NCBI GenBank assembly: GCA_040954595.2
Contig: CM082582.2
Coordinates: 5,022,001-5,086,000 of the forward strand
Origin: Balanoglossus misakiensis
Taxonomy: Eukaryota; Hemichordata
Direction: 5' to 3'
Length of the DNA: 64,000 nucleotides
Shown piece by piece: positions 63,948 through 64,000 of this stretch; within the stretch, counting starts at the first letter, position 1; each line of letters opens with the position of its first letter. The notes beneath the pieces were generated by a model that worked only from the letters and a program-made list of their open reading frames with translations, did not search any database and had not been told where the DNA came from. Position numbers and translations under genes: made by a program.

Positions 63948-64000
63948 CTGTCAATCAAAACAAAAAAAATATGATGTCAATATATTACTCTAGAGGGCGC

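Overview
This window is nuclear DNA from an animal, most likely a marine invertebrate bilaterian. The protein-coding genes are split into many short exons with GT-AG (twice GC-AG) introns, separated by AT-rich introns full of microsatellites and small inverted-repeat transposons. Several genes read like close relatives of human genes (CYBA, CDT1, PHAF1, GGCT, RELCH, DIPK1/FAM69), which suits a slowly evolving deuterostome such as a hemichordate or lancelet; a lophotrochozoan cannot be excluded. No bacterial operon, CRISPR array or intact virus is visible. All exon models were assembled by eye from splice signals, reading-frame phase and family resemblance.

Layout, left to right. (1) 1-12394, minus strand: a secreted large lipid transfer protein of the apolipoprotein B/apolipophorin type, at least 18 exons, probably running off the left edge. 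Its third intron holds two tandem initiator tRNA-Met genes. (2) 14110-17809, minus: two tandem gamma-glutamylcyclotransferase (GGCT) paralogues of three exons each. (3) 18097-20910, plus: an unnamed 337-residue protein with a Lys-rich N-terminus, an EF-hand-like region, a Glu-rich linker and a conserved C-terminal domain; it starts 287 bp from the upstream GGCT copy, head to head. (4) 22468-24116, minus: CYBA (p22-phox), head to head with (5) 24763-30224, plus: CDT1, the replication-licensing factor. (6) 32645-34508, minus: a FAM69/DIPK1 pseudokinase-like ER protein, tail to tail with CDT1. (7) 35856-50383, plus: PHAF1 (UPF0183/C16orf70, autophagy), 13 exons. (8) 54714-56206, plus: a small secreted protein made only of a signal peptide and an inhibitor-I9 (subtilisin propeptide-like) domain. 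(9) 62005-63947, minus: the last four exons of RELCH (KIAA1468).

The genes do not form one pathway; they are ordinary neighbours on a chromosome. What they share is architecture: three divergent gene pairs with short to moderate intergenic promoters (GGCT/EF-hand gene, CYBA/CDT1, DIPK1/PHAF1). CYBA and CDT1 are also near neighbours on human 16q24, with PHAF1 on 16q22, so part of this block may be ancestral linkage.

The less ordinary content lies in the non-coding parts: at least seven kinds of short inverted-repeat element, including two TTA-flanked G-rich elements with different ends but a shared internal module; a 60-nt frame-preserving potential cassette exon in CYBA; an exact 123-bp tandem duplication over a GGCT stop codon; a thrombospondin-like exon downstream of the lipid transfer protein; and several weak GTTGGT splice donors. 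No clearly new biological system is proven; the I9-only gene, the EF-hand gene and the modular G-rich elements are the best candidates for follow-up.
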